A stretch of 64,000 bases of DNA from Mesorhizobium sp. WSM4311 (GTDB lineage: Bacteria; Pseudomonadota; Alphaproteobacteria; Rhizobiales; Rhizobiaceae), in contig NZ_NSFV01000016.1 in NCBI RefSeq assembly GCF_002295115.1, positions 1 through 64,000 on the forward strand. The letters are read 5' to 3'. Position numbers and translations under genes: made by a program. This document shows positions 20,421 to 29,157 of this stretch, piece by piece (position 1 is the stretch's first letter; each line of letters opens with the position of its first letter). The notes under the pieces were generated by a model, which saw only the letters and a program-made list of their open reading frames with translations, did no database searches and was not told the origin of the DNA.

Positions 20421-21552
20421 CCTTGCGCTGCTCCGGCGGCAAGGCGGATACCGGCGACGTCACCGGCTTGGCGGAAAGCCGCTTGATGGCGTCGCGGTCG
20501 AGCCCGCCGTCCCTGTTGGCCAGGGTTTCCGGGTCGGCCCCCGGATCGGGCTTGGAGGCCGGCATGGGAACCAACGGTGCCGCTTCCGTTTCCGGCAGCG
20601 ACTGTTGCGGGGCCGGCGGGTTGCCGCCAATGATCTGGAAGTTCTGCGCGGCATTGCAGCCGCAGGCCGGCGGCCGCGATATGTTGGACTGCTTGTAGAG
20701 ATAGGCGGTCGGCAGCTCGCTGTAGGGCCTTCCGGTGACCGATGAGGTCATCGAGGCCGAATCGTCGTCCATGCCGCGCGAATAGAAGACCTGCATCTCC
20801 GTGCCGGGGCAGCTGGATTCGCAATTCTTCTGGTCTCGCTCGAAATCGCCGACCGAGGCGGCATTCGACATCGGGAAGAAATAGCCGTCGCAGGTGCGCA
20901 CGCAGGTGGTGTGGAACTCGCCGCCGGTGCCCGGAGCGTCTGGAACGCCGGGCAGGTTCAGGACGCGGCCGACATTGCGTTCCTCACCGGGATCGTCCGT
21001 CTGGTCAGGCGTGTCGCTCGGCTGGTCGTCGCCGCCGAAAAGCTGGTCGAACAGGTTGGCGTTGCCGTCTTCCTCGCGGTCGGCTTCCTGCAGCGGCGCG
21101 CGGCGCGGCGCAACCGTGTCGTCGCGGCAGCCATTGGCGTCGAGTGCGGCCAGGATGCGGCCACGGTCGCGACGCGAGCCGCCGCCACCGGCGAGTTGGG
21201 CACGCTTGGCCTGGAGACCGTCGAGATTGGCGTTCATGCGGTCGATGGTGGCGTTGAGCCCGGCGCATCGATTGATGTTGCGGGAAAACAGCGAAAACCC
21301 GCAACCGGCATTGTCCGCCTGGCTGCGGGCCTTGGAGATCTGTTCGCGCTGCCGGTCGATCGCGGCATCGTATTTGCGGATCATTGCCGGACCACCGCCG
21401 CCGCCACGCGAAGCCGCGGCAAGATCGGCCTCCAATTGACGGCAGACCCGCGAGGCGGCCTGTGGTTCGGCGATGGTGGCGCCTGACAGCAGGAGGCCAA
21501 GCAGCATGGCAGCATGCGCCCGCTTCAACCCTCCGCTTGTCATCCGCCTCAA
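20338..21552 (-). CDS. DUF2865 domain-containing exported protein
   Basis: A 404-residue protein with an N-terminal signal peptide (LLGLLLSGATIAEPQAAS) and a DUF2865-type cysteine-containing core. ADNAGCGFSLFSRNINRCAG and TTCVRTCDGYFFPMSNA are followed by KNCESSCPGTEMQVFY. The cysteines suggest disulfides in the periplasm. The middle and the C-terminal tail are low-complexity and Pro/Asp-rich. The function is unknown. A start at 21543 (MTSGG) is an alternative. It is convergent with and overlaps gltX. Confidence 0.82.
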   Translation of the reverse strand: MRRMTSGGLKRAHAAMLLGLLLSGATIAEPQAASRVCRQLEADLAAASRGGGGGPAMIRKYDAAIDRQREQISKARSQADNAGCGFSLFSRNINRCAGLNATIDRMNANLDGLQAKRAQLAGGGGSRRDRGRILAALDANGCRDDTVAPRRAPLQEADREEDGNANLFDQLFGGDDQPSDTPDQTDDPGEERNVGRVLNLPGVPDAPGTGGEFHTTCVRTCDGYFFPMSNAASVGDFERDQKNCESSCPGTEMQVFYSRGMDDDSASMTSSVTGRPYSELPTAYLYKQSNISRPPACGCNAAQNFQIIGGNPPAPQQSLPETEAAPLVPMPASKPDPGADPETLANRDGGLDRDAIKRLSAKPVTSPVSALPPEQRKVRVVGPTFLPDPSAAINLQAPAPKAVQ

Positions 21553-21698
21553 TCCCGCTGGCCTGTGCCCGCCAAACTACCCCGTTGCCGGTTAATCGTC
21601 TATTTCGGATGCGGTCCGCTACCTGCCCTCGATCGCGGCAGCGGGCGGGTTCAATCAGCCGGAAAGCGACGGGGCGCGGCAGATCTCTCCACCGACTG

Positions 21699-22379
21699 TC
21701 AGAACTTGTAATTCATACCGATCTTGACCGCGTTGAACGTGTTGTCGAACGTGGTGTTGGAGTTCGGGGCATAGTCGATGGTCTGGTCCCTCAGATCGAC
21801 ATATTGATATTCGAACTTCGCCGACCAATGGTCCGTGATCGCCTGCTCCAGTCCGGCGCCGATGGTCCAGCCAACCTTGGTGTTCTTCTCGGAAAAGCTA
21901 TCGAGGGGACCGTCGAGATACCGGTTTTCGACGTTTCCAAACGCCAGGCCACCGGTGCCGTAGATCAGGCTACGATCGAGCGCGTAGCCCGCCCTGGCGC
22001 GCAGCGTACCAAACCAGTCCACCTTGGTGTCGTAAACATCGCCCAAGCCGGAGGTGATCTCGTCGGAGTGCCCCTTGATGTCGGCTCCGGAAACATCGGC
22101 CTCGACGCCAAGAACCGCGGAGTTGATCTGATAGTTGTAGCCGATCTGCACGCCGCCCAGGAAACCATCGGTATCGTAATCCTGCGAACCCCGGATCGTT
22201 GGGGTGTTCGGCAAATTGTAAGTCGCGTCAGTCCGTCCAAAACCGTAGCCGATCTGACCGCCGACATAGACCCCGGACCAGTCATGAACCGTCGCGGGCT
22301 CGGCACTGATGGCGTCCGCGGCCAGAGCTTGTCCGCCGATCAGCGACAGCAATGCGGATGCGAGCAACAAGCCTTTCAT
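21699..22379 (-). CDS. Outer-membrane beta-barrel protein (Omp25/Omp31-like)
   Basis: A 226-residue protein with a clear signal peptide (cleavage near ALA-AD). It has the pattern of small rhizobial/Brucella surface porin-like barrels: HDWSGVYVGGQIGYGFG at the mature N-terminus, alternating amphipathic strands, and a final strand ending in Phe (KIGMNYKF), the signal for BAM-dependent insertion. It probably forms an eight-stranded barrel that stabilises the outer membrane. A gaggac ribosome site precedes the start. Confidence 0.88.
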   Translation of the reverse strand: MKGLLLASALLSLIGGQALAADAISAEPATVHDWSGVYVGGQIGYGFGRTDATYNLPNTPTIRGSQDYDTDGFLGGVQIGYNYQINSAVLGVEADVSGADIKGHSDEITSGLGDVYDTKVDWFGTLRARAGYALDRSLIYGTGGLAFGNVENRYLDGPLDSFSEKNTKVGWTIGAGLEQAITDHWSAKFEYQYVDLRDQTIDYAPNSNTTFDNTFNAVKIGMNYKF

Positions 22380-22571
22380 GACGTCCTCGCCGTCAGATCA
22401 GATGCGCAACCATATCAGGTCGGTCTTCCCCGCGAAATCCGCTTCCGGGCAACGTTGATTTTCCGCAATCGCAAGTTGCCGGTCGGCAACACCCCGTTTG
22501 CAACAACTTGTCGCCGGCATGTGAGGATGCTGCCCGGAAGACCGGGCCAGCCTGTTGAAGCCGGCTTCAGC

Positions 22572-24896
22572 CTAGTCCAGATTGGCGATGGCCTGCGCCT
22601 TGTGCGCGGCCTCGACCACCGCGAGAGCCGTCATGTTGACCACACCGCGCGACGTGACCGAGGGCGTCAGTATGTGCGCCGGCTTGTCGGTGCCGAGCAG
22701 GATCGGCCCGACATGGAGAGCATCCATCATGGCGCGCAACGCCGTCAACGTGATGTTGGCTGAATCGAGGTTGGGGAACACCAACAGATTGGCTTCGCCC
22801 TTGAGCCGCGAATGCGGATAGACGCGCTGGCGCAGATGCTCGGACAGCGCGGAATCGGCATGCATTTCGCCGTCGCACTGCAATTCCGGCGCGATGCGCG
22901 CCAGGATTGCCGCCGCCTGGCGCATCTTTAGCGCGCTTGGTGAATCGCGCGAACCGAAATCCGAATGCGACAGAAGGGCCGCCTTCGGCTCGATGCCGAA
23001 CCGCTGGATTTCCTCGGCCGCCAGCACGGTCATCTCGGCGATCTCCTCGGCCGTCGGGTCGACGGAGACGTGGGTGTCGGTGAGGAAGATGATGCCGCGC
23101 TGCGAAATCAGCATCGAAAGCGTCGACAGGTCATAGTCCTTGATGCCGGCGCGAGGGCCAATGATGAGCGTCACGTTGCGCAGATGCCGCTCGAAGCGCC
23201 CTTCGAGGCCGCAGACCATGGCATCGGCGTCGCCACGCTTGAGCGCCAGCGCCGCGATCACCGTGTTGTCGGTGCGCACCATGGTGCGCGCGGCTTCCGT
23301 CGTGACGCCGCGCCGGCCGGCAAGTTCGATCAGCAGGTCGACATAGTGGCGATAGCGCGGATCGTCCTCGGGATTGATCAGGCCGAAATCGACGCCCAGC
23401 TTGATGCGCAGTCCGTAGCGCTTCAGCCTGACCTCGATGACGTGCGGGCGACCGATCAGGATCGGCTCGGCGATGCCTTCCTCGAGCACCACCTGGGCGG
23501 CGCGCAGCACGCGCTCGTCCTCGCCATCGGCATAGATGACGCGCTTGGCGCTCGATGCCTTGGCGGACGAGAATACCGGCTTCATCACCAGGCCGGAGCG
23601 GAAGACGAAGCGATTGAGCTTGTCGATATAGGCGGCGAAGTCGGTGATCGGCCGTGTCGCCACACCGGTGTCGCAGGCCGCCTTGGCGACGGCCGGCGCG
23701 ATGCGCAGGATGAGCCTGGGATCGAAGGGCGAGGGAATCAGGAAATCGGGTCCGAAGATCGGCGTCTCGCCCGAATAGGCGCGTGCGGCGACGTCCGAAG
23801 GCTCTTCGCGGGCAAGGGCGGCGATGGCCCGCACCGCAGCCATCTTCATCTCCTCGTTGATGGCGCTGGCGCCGCAGTCGAGCGCGCCACGGAAAATGTA
23901 AGGAAAGCACAGGACGTTGTTGACCTGATTGGGAAAATCGGAGCGGCCGGTGCAGATCATGGCATCGGGACGCGCCGCGCGCGCCACTTCCGGCATGATC
24001 TCGGGATTGGGATTGGCGAGCGCCAGGATCAGAGGTTTTGGCGCCATGTGCTGCAGCAGTTCCGGCTTCAGCACACCCGCCGCTGACAGGCCGAGGAAAA
24101 CGTCGGCGCCAGGGATGACATCGGCCAGCGTGCGCGCCTCGGTATCCTTCACATAGGGGTCTTTCCAGCGGTCCATCTCGTCGGTGCGGCCCTTGTAGGC
24201 GACGCCGAAACGATCGGTGACCCAGATGTTTTCGATGCGCACGCCGAGCGAGACCAGCAGGTTCAGGCAGGCAAGGGCGGCGGCACCGGCGCCGGAGGTG
24301 ACGACCTTGATGTCCGAGATGGTCTTGCCGGCGAATTCCAGTCCGTTGAGCACGGCGGCGGCGACGATGATGGCGGTGCCATGCTGGTCGTCGTGGAACA
24401 CCGGTATGCTCATGCGAGCTTTCAGCCGTTCCTCGACTTCAAAACACTCCGGCGCCTTGATGTCCTCGAGGTTGATGCCGCCGAAAGTGGGTTCGAGAGC
24501 GGCGACGGTCTCCACCATGCGCTCGATCTCGGGTGCGTCGATCTCGATGTCGAAGACGTCGATGCCGGCGAACTTCTTGAACAGAACCGCCTTGCCTTCC
24601 ATGACCGGCTTGGAGGCCAGCGGGCCGATATTGCCGAGGCCGAGCACGGCCGAGCCATTGGAGACGACGCCGACGAGGTTGGCGCGCGCCGTGTAATCGG
24701 CGGCGGTTGCCGGATTGTCGCGGATCTCAAGACAAGGCGCCGCCACGCCGGGCGAATAGGCGAGCGCCAGGTCGCGCTGGTTGCCGAGCGGCTTGGTTGC
24801 CTGGATCTCGAGCTTTCCCGGCGTCGGGTGCTTGTGGAAGTAGAGGGCGGCTTCGTCGAGGTCCGAACGTGCCGTTTTCTTGTTCTCGCCTTCCAT
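22572..24896 (-). CDS. maeB: NADP-type malic enzyme with C-terminal phosphotransacetylase domain
   Basis: A 774-residue enzyme that decarboxylates malate to pyruvate. The N-terminal malic domain has the catalytic Tyr47 (YSPGVAAPC), the Lys region GLGNIGPLASKPVMEGK and the metal site FHDDQHGTA. A Rossmann NAD(P) domain (VTSGAGAAALACL) follows. From about residue 445 there is a phosphotransacetylase-like domain (ADGEDERVLRAAQVV), usually regulatory in this family. Rhizobia carry two such enzymes, Dme and Tme, with different cofactor preference. Sequence alone does not settle which this is. Confidence 0.93.
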   Translation of the reverse strand: MEGENKKTARSDLDEAALYFHKHPTPGKLEIQATKPLGNQRDLALAYSPGVAAPCLEIRDNPATAADYTARANLVGVVSNGSAVLGLGNIGPLASKPVMEGKAVLFKKFAGIDVFDIEIDAPEIERMVETVAALEPTFGGINLEDIKAPECFEVEERLKARMSIPVFHDDQHGTAIIVAAAVLNGLEFAGKTISDIKVVTSGAGAAALACLNLLVSLGVRIENIWVTDRFGVAYKGRTDEMDRWKDPYVKDTEARTLADVIPGADVFLGLSAAGVLKPELLQHMAPKPLILALANPNPEIMPEVARAARPDAMICTGRSDFPNQVNNVLCFPYIFRGALDCGASAINEEMKMAAVRAIAALAREEPSDVAARAYSGETPIFGPDFLIPSPFDPRLILRIAPAVAKAACDTGVATRPITDFAAYIDKLNRFVFRSGLVMKPVFSSAKASSAKRVIYADGEDERVLRAAQVVLEEGIAEPILIGRPHVIEVRLKRYGLRIKLGVDFGLINPEDDPRYRHYVDLLIELAGRRGVTTEAARTMVRTDNTVIAALALKRGDADAMVCGLEGRFERHLRNVTLIIGPRAGIKDYDLSTLSMLISQRGIIFLTDTHVSVDPTAEEIAEMTVLAAEEIQRFGIEPKAALLSHSDFGSRDSPSALKMRQAAAILARIAPELQCDGEMHADSALSEHLRQRVYPHSRLKGEANLLVFPNLDSANITLTALRAMMDALHVGPILLGTDKPAHILTPSVTSRGVVNMTALAVVEAAHKAQAIANLD

Positions 24897-24967
24897 GCGG
24901 CCGCTCCCTCGAAACCTGTGTCGGGAGTCCTTTTAGCATGCGGCCAAGATTTTTCGCGACGCTAATT

Positions 24968-24999
24968 GACGCGCCGGCAGCATTAAGTGACGGCGCGTC
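24968..24999 (-). terminator. Possible hairpin terminator downstream of the SDR gene
   Basis: GACGCGCC (24968-24975) and GGCGCGTC (24992-24999) are perfect 8-base inverted repeats about 75 bases beyond the SDR stop. No clear T-run is present. Confidence 0.3.
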
Positions 25000-25072
25000 G
25001 AAAAGCAAAAAATATCAAATGCTTATGATCATTTCATGCCACACGAGTCGCGCCGCTTCGCAGACCTTGCGA

Positions 25073-25852
25073 TCAAAACGCGCTGACGTAGAGGCCGCCA
25101 TCGACCGGTATGTTCTGGCCCGTGAGATAGCCGGCATGGACCGAGCAGAGGAAGGCGCAGATCTGGCCGAATTCCTCCGGCGTGCCGAGCCGCTTGGCCG
25201 GGACATCGGCGCTGATGCGGCTCTTGCGCGCGGCCGCCGCGGCAGGGTCCTCGACGGTGCCGGCCTCATGCGGGCCGCGCAGCCGGTCGGTGTCGAGCTT
25301 GCCGGGCAAGAGGCTGTTGATGGTGACGTTGCGGTCGATCACCGTTCGCGCCACGCCGGCGAGGAAGGAGGTCAGGCCGGCGCGCGCTCCCGACGACAGG
25401 TCGAGACCGGGAATTGGGACATAGACCGACAGCGAGGTGATGTTGACGATGCGGCCGAACCCGCGCTTCGCCATGCCGTCGAGGACGGCCTGCACCAGTT
25501 CGATCGGCGTCACCATGTTCTGGGTCACGCCTTCGAGGATTTTCACACGATCGAGTTCGCGGAAATCGCGCAGCGGCGGGCCGCCATTGTTGTTGACAAG
25601 GATGTCGGGTTCCGGGCAGGCGGCGAGCAGCGCCTTCTGCACTTCCGGTTTCGAAACGTCGCCGACGACTTCCGTCACCGTCACGCGGTAACGCGCGCGC
25701 AGTTCCGCGGCGGTCTTGGCCACCAGTTCGGCGTTGCGCCCATTGACGACGATATCGCAACCGGCCTCGGCCAGCGCCATGGCGCAGCCTTTTCCAAGAC
25801 CCTTGCTCGAAGCGCAGACGATGGCCTTCTTTCCGCGGATACCAAGATCCAT
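25073..25852 (-). CDS. Atypical short-chain dehydrogenase/reductase
   Basis: A 259-residue Rossmann-fold protein of the SDR superfamily. The cofactor loop reads ASSKGLGKG instead of TGxxxGxG, and the NNAG motif is NNNGG. At the YxxxK position there is SSGARAGL, so the catalytic Tyr and Lys are absent. An SDR subgroup (BKR-like) with this NNxGGPP pattern and degenerate active site is known; its substrates are not. The C-terminal PVDGGLYVSAF tail is typical. It lies upstream of maeB on the same strand, with a 176-base gap. Confidence 0.85.
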   Translation of the reverse strand: MDLGIRGKKAIVCASSKGLGKGCAMALAEAGCDIVVNGRNAELVAKTAAELRARYRVTVTEVVGDVSKPEVQKALLAACPEPDILVNNNGGPPLRDFRELDRVKILEGVTQNMVTPIELVQAVLDGMAKRGFGRIVNITSLSVYVPIPGLDLSSGARAGLTSFLAGVARTVIDRNVTINSLLPGKLDTDRLRGPHEAGTVEDPAAAAARKSRISADVPAKRLGTPEEFGQICAFLCSVHAGYLTGQNIPVDGGLYVSAF

Positions 25853-25971
25853 GACGATTTCTCCTGTGATTTGGCCGGCAAGCTAGTCCCTAGGCTGGAC
25901 CAATCGCAACCGTCATACGGTTGTTGCATGAATCGGGGCATAGGCTGCGCGAAAGCAAGGATGAAATCGCG

Positions 25972-26787
25972 ATGCCAGGCCACGAGCCCCGCACTTTCCG
26001 CAGCATGTTCATTTCCGACGTCCATCTCGGCTCGAAGGCGGCGAAGGCCGAGTTCCTGATCGATTTCCTGCGCTACCATGACGCCGATATCATCTATCTG
26101 GTCGGCGATATCGTCGATGGCTGGCGGCTGCGGCGCAGCTGGCACTGGCCGCAAAGCCACAATGACGTCGTGCAGAAATTGCTGCGCAAGGCGCGCAAGG
26201 GCGCCTCGATCACCTATATCGCCGGCAATCACGACGAATTCGCCCGCCAGTTCCAGGGCGTGCATTTCGGCGGCATCGTCGTCGCCGACCGCGCCATCCA
26301 TGAAACCGCCGACGGCAAGCGCCTCCTCGTCATCCATGGTGACCAGTTCGACACCGTCGTCCACAATCAGCGCTGGCTCGCCTATCTCGGCGACCACGCC
26401 TATGACGCGGCTATGAACGTCAACCGGGTGGTGACCCGGCTGCGCCAACTGCTCGGCCTGCCTTACTGGTCGTTCTCGTCCTGGGCCAAGGTCAAGGTCA
26501 AGAAGGCGGTCAACTTCATCGGCTCGTTCCAGACCGTGCTGACCGAGGAAGCCCGCCGCTCGCATGTCGACGGCGTCATTTGCGGCCATATCCACCATGC
26601 GGCGATCGAGAATTTTGACGACGTTCGCTACATCAACACCGGCGACTGGGTGGAGAGCTGCACGGCCGTGGTGGAGCACTTCGATGGCCGGATGGAAATC
26701 CTGACCTGGGCGCAGGTGCTGCCGGAGTCGTGGGACGAACCTTTCATCCCGATGCTCATCGAGGATCGGGTCGGGCAGGCGGCCTGA
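25972..26787 (+). CDS. UDP-2,3-diacylglucosamine diphosphatase-like metallophosphoesterase
   Basis: A 271-residue calcineurin-like phosphoesterase related to LpxH (COG2908), which cleaves UDP-2,3-diacylglucosamine in lipid A synthesis. All metal-binding motifs are present: DVHLGSKAAKAE, GDIVDGW, GNHDE, HGDQFD and GHIHHA. Rhizobia commonly carry LpxI for this step, so this LpxH-like protein may be redundant or have another pyrophosphate substrate. The start at 25972 (MPGHEPRTF) has an aagga motif ten bases upstream; a TTG at 25921 is possible but less likely. Confidence 0.85.
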   Translation: MPGHEPRTFRSMFISDVHLGSKAAKAEFLIDFLRYHDADIIYLVGDIVDGWRLRRSWHWPQSHNDVVQKLLRKARKGASITYIAGNHDEFARQFQGVHFGGIVVADRAIHETADGKRLLVIHGDQFDTVVHNQRWLAYLGDHAYDAAMNVNRVVTRLRQLLGLPYWSFSSWAKVKVKKAVNFIGSFQTVLTEEARRSHVDGVICGHIHHAAIENFDDVRYINTGDWVESCTAVVEHFDGRMEILTWAQVLPESWDEPFIPMLIEDRVGQAA

Positions 26788-26911
26788 CACGAAGTTCGCG
26801 ACGACTTTAAGCGTCAATCATTGGTCCAGCCGGTTCCGCCTGCTTTTCCGCCATGTTAAGGGATCGATCCACGTCGCCGGCAGATCGAGCGCGGCGTAAT
26901 TGGATCGATTC

Positions 26912-28177
26912 ATGTCCCTGCCGCCGCTTTCGCCAGAACAGCTCGTCAAGCCGCGCCATTTCGAACTGCGCATGAGCCTGATCTTCGGCACACTGTTCAT
27001 ATCGCTCGGCACGCATCTGCCGTATTTTCCGCTCTGGCTGCAGGCCAAGGGGTTTCACGCCGAGCAGATCGCCGTCATCCTGGCCGCGCCGATGTTCCTG
27101 CGCGTGGTGACCACGCCGCTGCTGACGACGCTCGCCGATCGCGCGAGGGACCGCGCCAATGTCTATGTCGCGCTGGTGGCAGCCTCGCTGCTGCTCTCGG
27201 CGGGCTATTTCCTCACCCCGACCTACGCGATGGTGCTGGCTGTGTCGCTGGCGCTCACCGTTGTCTGGACGCCGCATTCGCCGATCGCCGATTCGCTGGC
27301 GCTTTCGGGCGTGCGCCGCTTCGGCTCGAACTATGCCAGCATGCGCAAATGGGGATCGATCTGTTATCTCTGCGCCAATGTCGCGGGCGGCTTCATCCTG
27401 GCGGCCACCGGACCCCAAGCCGTTCCGGTGATCATAGTCCTTGCCCTTGGCGCGGCGCTCGTCGCCGGGCTGCTGGCGCCGCGCATGGGGCGCCCGCGCA
27501 AGGCCTCGCCGTTGTCGGCAGTGGAAATCCAGCACGCGGCCCCGAGCCTGTTCAATGCCTATTTCCTCTACTTCACCTTTGGCGTCGGCATTATCACCGC
27601 CAGCCACGCCTTCCTCTACGGTTTCGTTTCCATTTACTGGAAATCGATCGGCATCAGCGATTCCGTCGTCGGCCTGCTGTGGGCATGGGGCGTGGTGTCC
27701 GAAGTCTGCATGTTTTTGTTTTTCAACCGCATTTTCGCTTCCGTGTCGGTCGTCAAAGTGATGGTGATCGCCGGCATCGGCTCCATCGTGCGCTGGATCA
27801 TCTTTCCATTGGTCTGGCCGCTCGGGCTCGGTATCGCCGGCTTCTTCGCCGTGCAGTCACTGCACTCGGTGTCTGTCGCCATGGTGCTCATCGGCCTGCA
27901 GAGAATGATCGCCGAGACCGTCTCCGAAGAGCGCACGGGTGCAGCGCAAGGCATCGCCTATTTCTTCAACGGCTTCTTCATGGCCGCCGTTACGCTGGCT
28001 TCCGGCCCGCTCTATGACCGTCTCGGCGTCGATGGTTTCCTGGTGATGATCCCGATCGCGATCGCCGGCCTGGTGCTGATCGGGCTTGCCGCGCGCTCAG
28101 CCCCAAAGCGCCCGGTCCGGGGGGGAGACGAGCGATCCCTGGTAGACGAGACCCGGCACACGGTCGCCGGCAAGTAG
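26912..28177 (+). CDS. MFS transporter (MFS_1_like / phenylpropionate-permease-like family)
   Basis: A protein of about 421 residues with 12 predicted transmembrane helices. The start FELRMSLIFGTLFISLG...LPYFPLWLQAKGF resembles the MFS_1_like group that includes HcaT-type permeases. GSNYASMRKWGSICYL is a conserved intracellular motif of that group. The substrate is unknown. An ATG at 26900 is an alternative start. The hydrophilic tail overlaps the convergent epimerase gene by 81 bases. Confidence 0.82.
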   Translation: MSLPPLSPEQLVKPRHFELRMSLIFGTLFISLGTHLPYFPLWLQAKGFHAEQIAVILAAPMFLRVVTTPLLTTLADRARDRANVYVALVAASLLLSAGYFLTPTYAMVLAVSLALTVVWTPHSPIADSLALSGVRRFGSNYASMRKWGSICYLCANVAGGFILAATGPQAVPVIIVLALGAALVAGLLAPRMGRPRKASPLSAVEIQHAAPSLFNAYFLYFTFGVGIITASHAFLYGFVSIYWKSIGISDSVVGLLWAWGVVSEVCMFLFFNRIFASVSVVKVMVIAGIGSIVRWIIFPLVWPLGLGIAGFFAVQSLHSVSVAMVLIGLQRMIAETVSEERTGAAQGIAYFFNGFFMAAVTLASGPLYDRLGVDGFLVMIPIAIAGLVLIGLAARSAPKRPVRGGDERSLVDETRHTVAGK

Positions 28178-29080
28178 CAGCGGACCGTCAAGGTCGACGA
28201 AATCGGCGTCCTGGGCGAGCAGCACCGCCGGCGCCATGGCAAGCGACGTGCCGACCATGCAGCCGACCATGATGCCGAAACCGAGCTCGCGGGCGCGGTC
28301 GCGCAGCATGAGCGCCGCCGTCAGTCCGCCCGACTTGTCGAGCTTGATGTTGACGGCATCGTAGAGGCCGAGCAGCGTTTCCAGATGCTTCGCCTCATGC
28401 ACGCTTTCATCGGCGCAGATCGGCACAGGATGGGCGATGTGGCGCAGGATCTGGTCCTGGCCGGCGGGCAGGGGCTGTTCGACCAGCGCAATGCCTCGCT
28501 CCGCCGCAAAAGCGAGGTTTGCCACGATGTTGTCGTCGGTCCAGCCCTCATTGGCATCGAGGATGATTCGGCTCCGAGGCGCTGCCTCCGTCACGGCGCG
28601 AATCCTGGCCACGTCGTTGTCGCCGCCGATCTTGACCTTCAGCAGCGGCCGGCCGGCATTGGCGCGGGCCTGTGCCGCCATCGCTTCGGCTTCGCCGAGC
28701 GACAGTGTGTAGGCGGTTTCCAGCGGACGCAGCGGCGCCGGCCAGATTGCGCTTGCCACCGGCTTGCCGCTAATCTTGGCTTCAAGGTCCCACAGCGCGC
28801 AGTCGACGGCGTTGCGGGCGGCTCCCGCCGGCATAGCGTCGAGCAAAGCGGTCCGGTCGATGCCATCGGCGATCCGCTCGCGCATGGCCTCAATCGCGGC
28901 GTGTACGCCGTCCATGGTTTCCCCATAGCGCTTGTAGGGAACGCACTCGCCGCGCCCGCTATGACCGTCCTGGCTGATCGTGCAGGTGATGACCTCGGCC
29001 TCGGTCTTGGAGCCGCGCGAAATGGTGAAGGTGCCAGCGATTGGAAAACGCTCCGCCTCAACCGAAATGACACGCGCCAT
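28097..29080 (-). CDS. dgcA: Enolase-superfamily dipeptide epimerase / N-acetyl-D-glutamate racemase
   Basis: A 327-residue muconate-lactonizing-type enolase superfamily enzyme. The catalytic lysine pair is KVK in LLKVKIGG, the metal ligands are DANEGW, EQPL and ADES, and the second base is in NIKLDKSGG. Related enzymes epimerise L-Ala-D/L-Glu dipeptides from murein or racemise N-acetyl-D-glutamate (DgcA). No DgcN partner is adjacent, so the choice between these is open. The start at 29080 (MARVISVE) was chosen over an in-frame codon 39 bases upstream. Confidence 0.8.
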   Translation of the reverse strand: MARVISVEAERFPIAGTFTISRGSKTEAEVITCTISQDGHSGRGECVPYKRYGETMDGVHAAIEAMRERIADGIDRTALLDAMPAGAARNAVDCALWDLEAKISGKPVASAIWPAPLRPLETAYTLSLGEAEAMAAQARANAGRPLLKVKIGGDNDVARIRAVTEAAPRSRIILDANEGWTDDNIVANLAFAAERGIALVEQPLPAGQDQILRHIAHPVPICADESVHEAKHLETLLGLYDAVNIKLDKSGGLTAALMLRDRARELGFGIMVGCMVGTSLAMAPAVLLAQDADFVDLDGPLLLAGDRVPGLVYQGSLVSPPDRALWG

Positions 29081-29157
29081 ATTTTTCTGCTCCGGCTGTG
29101 CGAGAAGGGTTGTCGGCAAATCGACAAGGTCGGACCCATCAGGCTAAACAGGACGCC

